A stretch of 64,000 nucleotides of DNA from Cyanobium sp. Cruz-8D1 (lineage in GTDB: Bacteria > Cyanobacteriota > Cyanobacteriia > PCC-6307 > Cyanobiaceae), in NCBI RefSeq assembly GCF_024345975.1, contig NZ_JAGQCD010000015.1, positions 18,819-82,818 of the forward strand, read 5' to 3'. Below are positions 61,711-64,000 of the stretch, piece by piece. The notes under the pieces were generated by a model that saw only the letters and a list, made by a program, of their open reading frames with translations, was not told the DNA's origin and made no database searches. Made by a program: the position numbers and the translations under genes. Within the stretch, counting starts at the first letter, position 1, and each line of letters opens with the position of its first letter.

Positions 61711-61756
61711 GCTGGATACGTGTGACAATACTACAAGGGTTAAACTCAGGGTAATC

Positions 61757-62350
61757 CTAGCTTGGATCAAAGAAAGCAGGTACAGCCTCCATGAACTGGG
61801 AATTACTGTATTCACGCGGCTCCAACTGAAATATAGCCATTCTTCCGATCAAGGCAGAGGGCTCAGATATTGGAGCTGTAATTTCTTTATATCGTCTTTC
61901 CACAAAGTCATCAAATAAGATTGTCGTCATTTTTCTAATGCTAAATGCGCAGGCTATAAAGCATGCGGAGCGAAAACGCCCATCAATTAGTATTGTGTCT
62001 GGGCTATGGGGGGGCATGCTTTTCCAAGGCAAGAGGGGATAATTAGAGAATGATCTCCAGCTGTTTGTATTTGCAGGATGTCCCCACGCTCGAGTCTCTC
62101 CAATGTTCGCATGGAGTAGGCGGGGATGAGACTGCGTCAAGGGCGAACTTGCAATAAAGCTTTCAAGGTTCTGAGTCCACTTGAAATCACTCTCGACTGA
62201 GATAATGACCTTATTGGGTAGCTCGCTTGCTAAAACTGTCGAACCTCCACTTCCGTATTCAAGTATGCAGCTTGAATTCTGATAATACTCACGGACAGTC
62301 TTGCGTATTTCCGGAGGAAATGTAAGTGCTGGTCTGGAAGGTGATGACAC
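61757..62350 (-). CDS. Class I methyltransferase-like protein (GSGxST type)
   Basis: 197 aa. Motif I is CILEYGSGGSTVLASE, strand 2 ends ISVESDF, and the strand-4 motif is DTILIDGRFRSACFIA, followed by TILFDDFVERRYK. This is a small Rossmann fold common in glycan loci, and it is related in pattern to the N-terminal domain of the coiled-coil fusion at 53.4-55.1 kb. The start is a GTG at 62350 with no clear ribosome site; there is no other start nearby. The gene is the last before the IS5 remnant. Confidence 0.72.
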   Translation of the reverse strand: MSSPSRPALTFPPEIRKTVREYYQNSSCILEYGSGGSTVLASELPNKVIISVESDFKWTQNLESFIASSPLTQSHPRLLHANIGETRAWGHPANTNSWRSFSNYPLLPWKSMPPHSPDTILIDGRFRSACFIACAFSIRKMTTILFDDFVERRYKEITAPISEPSALIGRMAIFQLEPREYSNSQFMEAVPAFFDPS

Positions 62351-62498
62351 GACGCGTACTCGAATAAGGTGAAGGGGCCTTTCATCGTATCACTTGAAAT
62401 TACGCCGATAGCTCCCGCTACCCTTAGGGCCCCATCTGGGGGAAGGCTTCCACACGCAAAAGGCATTGGCTACCCGCTCAGTCATTTCCGCTATCTTA

Positions 62499-62830
62499 GG
62501 AACCCTCGAAAAACCCGCTTCAATCAATCCAGATCCAAGACTGAGATTGGAATGGTTGGCCCCCTCCCTCCAGCTGGGCTTTTCGGATGAGGAGCAGATC
62601 TACGCCCAAAAAAGAACGCGTCGCCTGCGCATTTTTGACGAGATGAAGATCACGGTTCCCTGGGAAGCGTTTCTGGCCTTGATAAAGCCCGTTAATCCCA
62701 TGCCATCCAGCAAAGGAGGTCGTCCGCCGATTCCTTTCGAGGTGATGCTGTGAATCCACCTGCTGCAGCAGTAATTTATGCTTTCAGATCCCTTGACGGA
62801 AGAGATGCTGATTGATAAGCTCCCGCTTCC
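62499..62830 (+). pseudogene. IS5-family transposase, N-terminal remnant with stop codons
   Basis: From about 62556 the frame reads LQLGFSDEEQIYAQKRTRRL, then VPWEAFLALIKP and GGRPPIPFEVML, the N-terminus of an IS5-group transposase. An in-frame TGA then replaces the usual Arg before IHLLQQ, and a TAA replaces the usual Trp after it; the sequence FMLSDPLTEEMLIDK follows. It is cut off at 62830 by the ISAs1 end. A possible left terminal repeat begins GGAACCCTCG at 62499. The element is dead. Confidence 0.8.
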
Positions 62831-63259
62831 CAAGGCCTATTAAAAGTCTCGAGCTGAGACCGTTTGTAGGCTTTCCTGAACATGGCAGCGCATCAGGCGC
62901 AGCAGAAGCGCCACGCTTTGGCAGACGGTACCGAGCCCGTCAGCGATGGAATGGAACTCGTTGAGGCGCAATAGGTTGAGCGCCATGGTGTGCAGCGCTG
63001 CCAGCACCTGCACCCCGTTGCATTCCCGGTATCGGTGGGCGTCCTCACGCAGCTGGGTGTCTCGGACCCAGTGCCAGGAGTTCTCGATCGACCACCGTTC
63101 CCGCACGTGTTGCAACAACTCTTTTGCCTTGTTGCGCAGGATGATTATATAGTAGCTGGTCTCGTTGATCGCCCTTCCCTCATGGGTATCAGCGGATCTC
63201 ACCGTAATGATCAAGACGCTTCTTGGCCAGTTCTCCTTGTTCATCGAGGGCGCTTCCAC
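62831..63259 (-). pseudogene. ISAs1-family transposase, C-terminal remnant
   Basis: The minus-strand frame encodes RWSIENSWHWVRDTQLREDAHRY and CNGVQVLAALHTMALNLLR, the same C-terminal block as the ISAs1 piece at 55.5 kb. It ends in TAA at 62840 and in the terminal repeat CAAGGCCTATTAAAAGTCTC at 62831-62850. The N-terminal two thirds are missing. It has inserted into the IS5 remnant. Confidence 0.85.
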
Positions 63260-63271
63260 TACCCGTAGGGC

Positions 63272-64000
63272 AGGGCTGATTCAAAGTGTGTCACAAGCGC
63301 GCTGGTCTGAGCTGCCAGCGTTGGGTTCGCTGAGCGAGCTTGCTCCTTCTCTGTGCGCGAAACCGGCTCTGCTGCAACCGATCTCGATCTGATCAGCTTC
63401 CTCAAGGCGATCCCCGACACGCGGATGCGGCGTGGGATTCGTATCCCCGCCTGGTATCTGCTGCTGGTGGCCGTGCTGGGCATCCTGAGCGGTTGCGAAA
63501 GCTTGAGGGATCTGGAGCGGTACTCCTTCGGAGAAGGCTTCGCCTTCGCACGGCGCCACCATGCGGTACTTGGTGAGCAGCTGGGGCTGGCACTGCGGCG
63601 GCCACCTTCGGATTCAGCGTTTCGCTACTTCTTCCTGCAGGTGGACGTGGTGGCCCTCTGCGCTGCCATCCGTGATTGGACAATCGCCCAGATCCCAGGT
63701 GGTGCAGCGGATATCGACCAGTTGGTGTGTGACGGCAAGACACTGCGGGGTTCGATCGAGCCCACTGCCGGTGGTGGTTCAGCGTTCATTGCCCAGGTGA
63801 CGCTCTATTCAGCTGCTCTGGGCGTGGCGTACTGCTTCGCAGAAGCCTGAGGGCTACAGCCAGGCCTGCTACGCCACCGGCGAAAACCATGAGCGGGCTG
63901 TGCTCAAAGCGCTCCTCGGTGAGCTGGATCTCGAGGGCGTGTTGATCCAGGCGGATGCGCTTCATACGCAGCGCCCTTTTTTCAACTCCTCCAGGAGCAG
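63272..64000 (+). mobile_element. ISAs1-family insertion sequence, left part (continues past the window)
   Basis: The left terminal repeat is CAGGGCTGATTCAAAGTGTG at 63272-63291. The transposase starts with a GTG at 63353. The element runs to the edge of the window, so its right end and target duplication cannot be seen. Confidence 0.85.
63353..64000 (+). pseudogene. ISAs1 transposase, N-terminal part with a disrupting insertion
   Basis: The first frame reads ISFLKAIPDTRMRRGIRIPAWYLLL, LRRPPSDSAFRYFF and DQLVCDGKTLRGSIEP, the ISAs1 DDE start with its DGK motif, and stops at 63850. The family sequence continues in another frame from about 63852: YSQACYATGENHERAVLK, then VLIQADALHTQRPFF. A 25-bp stretch between two TAC triplets (around 63829-63857), containing the hairpin GCTTC-GCA-GAAGC, accounts for the break. 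Unless the cell uses frameshifting, this copy is inactive. Confidence 0.8.

Noticed and set aside
62230..62466. A 78-codon minus-strand ORF with an ATG upstream of the methyltransferase-like gene.
   Set aside because: It is in a different frame from the methyltransferase motifs and shows no family features.

Overview
The window is a high-GC piece of a picocyanobacterial chromosome (Cyanobium/Synechococcus-type). The lineage is shown by psbX beside ycf66, a high-light-inducible protein, a YggT (Ycf19-type) gene, a DUF3747 protein and the smc + PRC-barrel pair. None of these is a phage or plasmid gene. GC is high over about 1-34.5 kb, except for an acyltransferase gene at 1.4-3.5 kb. It falls through the polysaccharide locus and is lowest at about 57-62.5 kb.

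Region 1 (1-34.6 kb) is ordinary chromosome. It holds the 3' end of an aldolase/SDR gene, an OafA-like acyltransferase, a GltS-type symporter, an S9 peptidase, def, rpsU, comM, a HIT protein, an SbmA/BacA-type ABC exporter, hli, two beta-propeller lipoproteins, ycf66, psbX, yggT, accC and tRNA-Leu(GAG). It continues with an LpxB-like protein, msrB, a PRC-barrel protein, smc, a YqjD/YqjE-like pair, an S8 protease with a stand-alone propeptide-like gene, an SNF2 helicase + SWIM pair, an alpha-amylase and a THUMP RNA methyltransferase.

Region 2 (34.6-55.2 kb) is a capsule-type locus of the ABC-exporter class: a KpsC-like transferase, a Wza-like outer-membrane protein, KpsM, KpsT and KpsE homologues, glycosyltransferases, a sulfotransferase and a PhyH-type dioxygenase. 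Between the KpsC-like gene and the export genes sits a compact lipid module: SDR reductase, 'DECGLL' GNAT protein, alpha-oxoamine synthase, acyl carrier protein and ketoacyl synthase. By gene content this resembles bacterial sphingolipid operons and the rhizobial rkp capsule-lipid genes. I infer that it makes a dedicated amino-lipid anchor or carrier for the exported glycan. This is the most interesting system in the window.

Three genes in and next to this locus encode coiled coils built from near-perfect DNA repeats whose lengths are exact multiples of seven codons (399/336, 168 and 42 bp). One is fused to a methyltransferase-like domain. That recalls WbdD, the chain-length ruler of E. coli O9a, but here the ruler role is inference.

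Region 3 (55.2-64 kb) is an AT-richer module with another coiled-coil gene, two sulfotransferase-type proteins, a GT90 glycosyltransferase, an alpha/beta hydrolase and a methyltransferase-like protein. It is bounded by decayed IS1595, ISAs1 and IS5 elements. Two ISAs1 remnants lie in opposite orientation with their right ends facing inward, so the module looks like an IS-flanked cassette added to the glycan locus.
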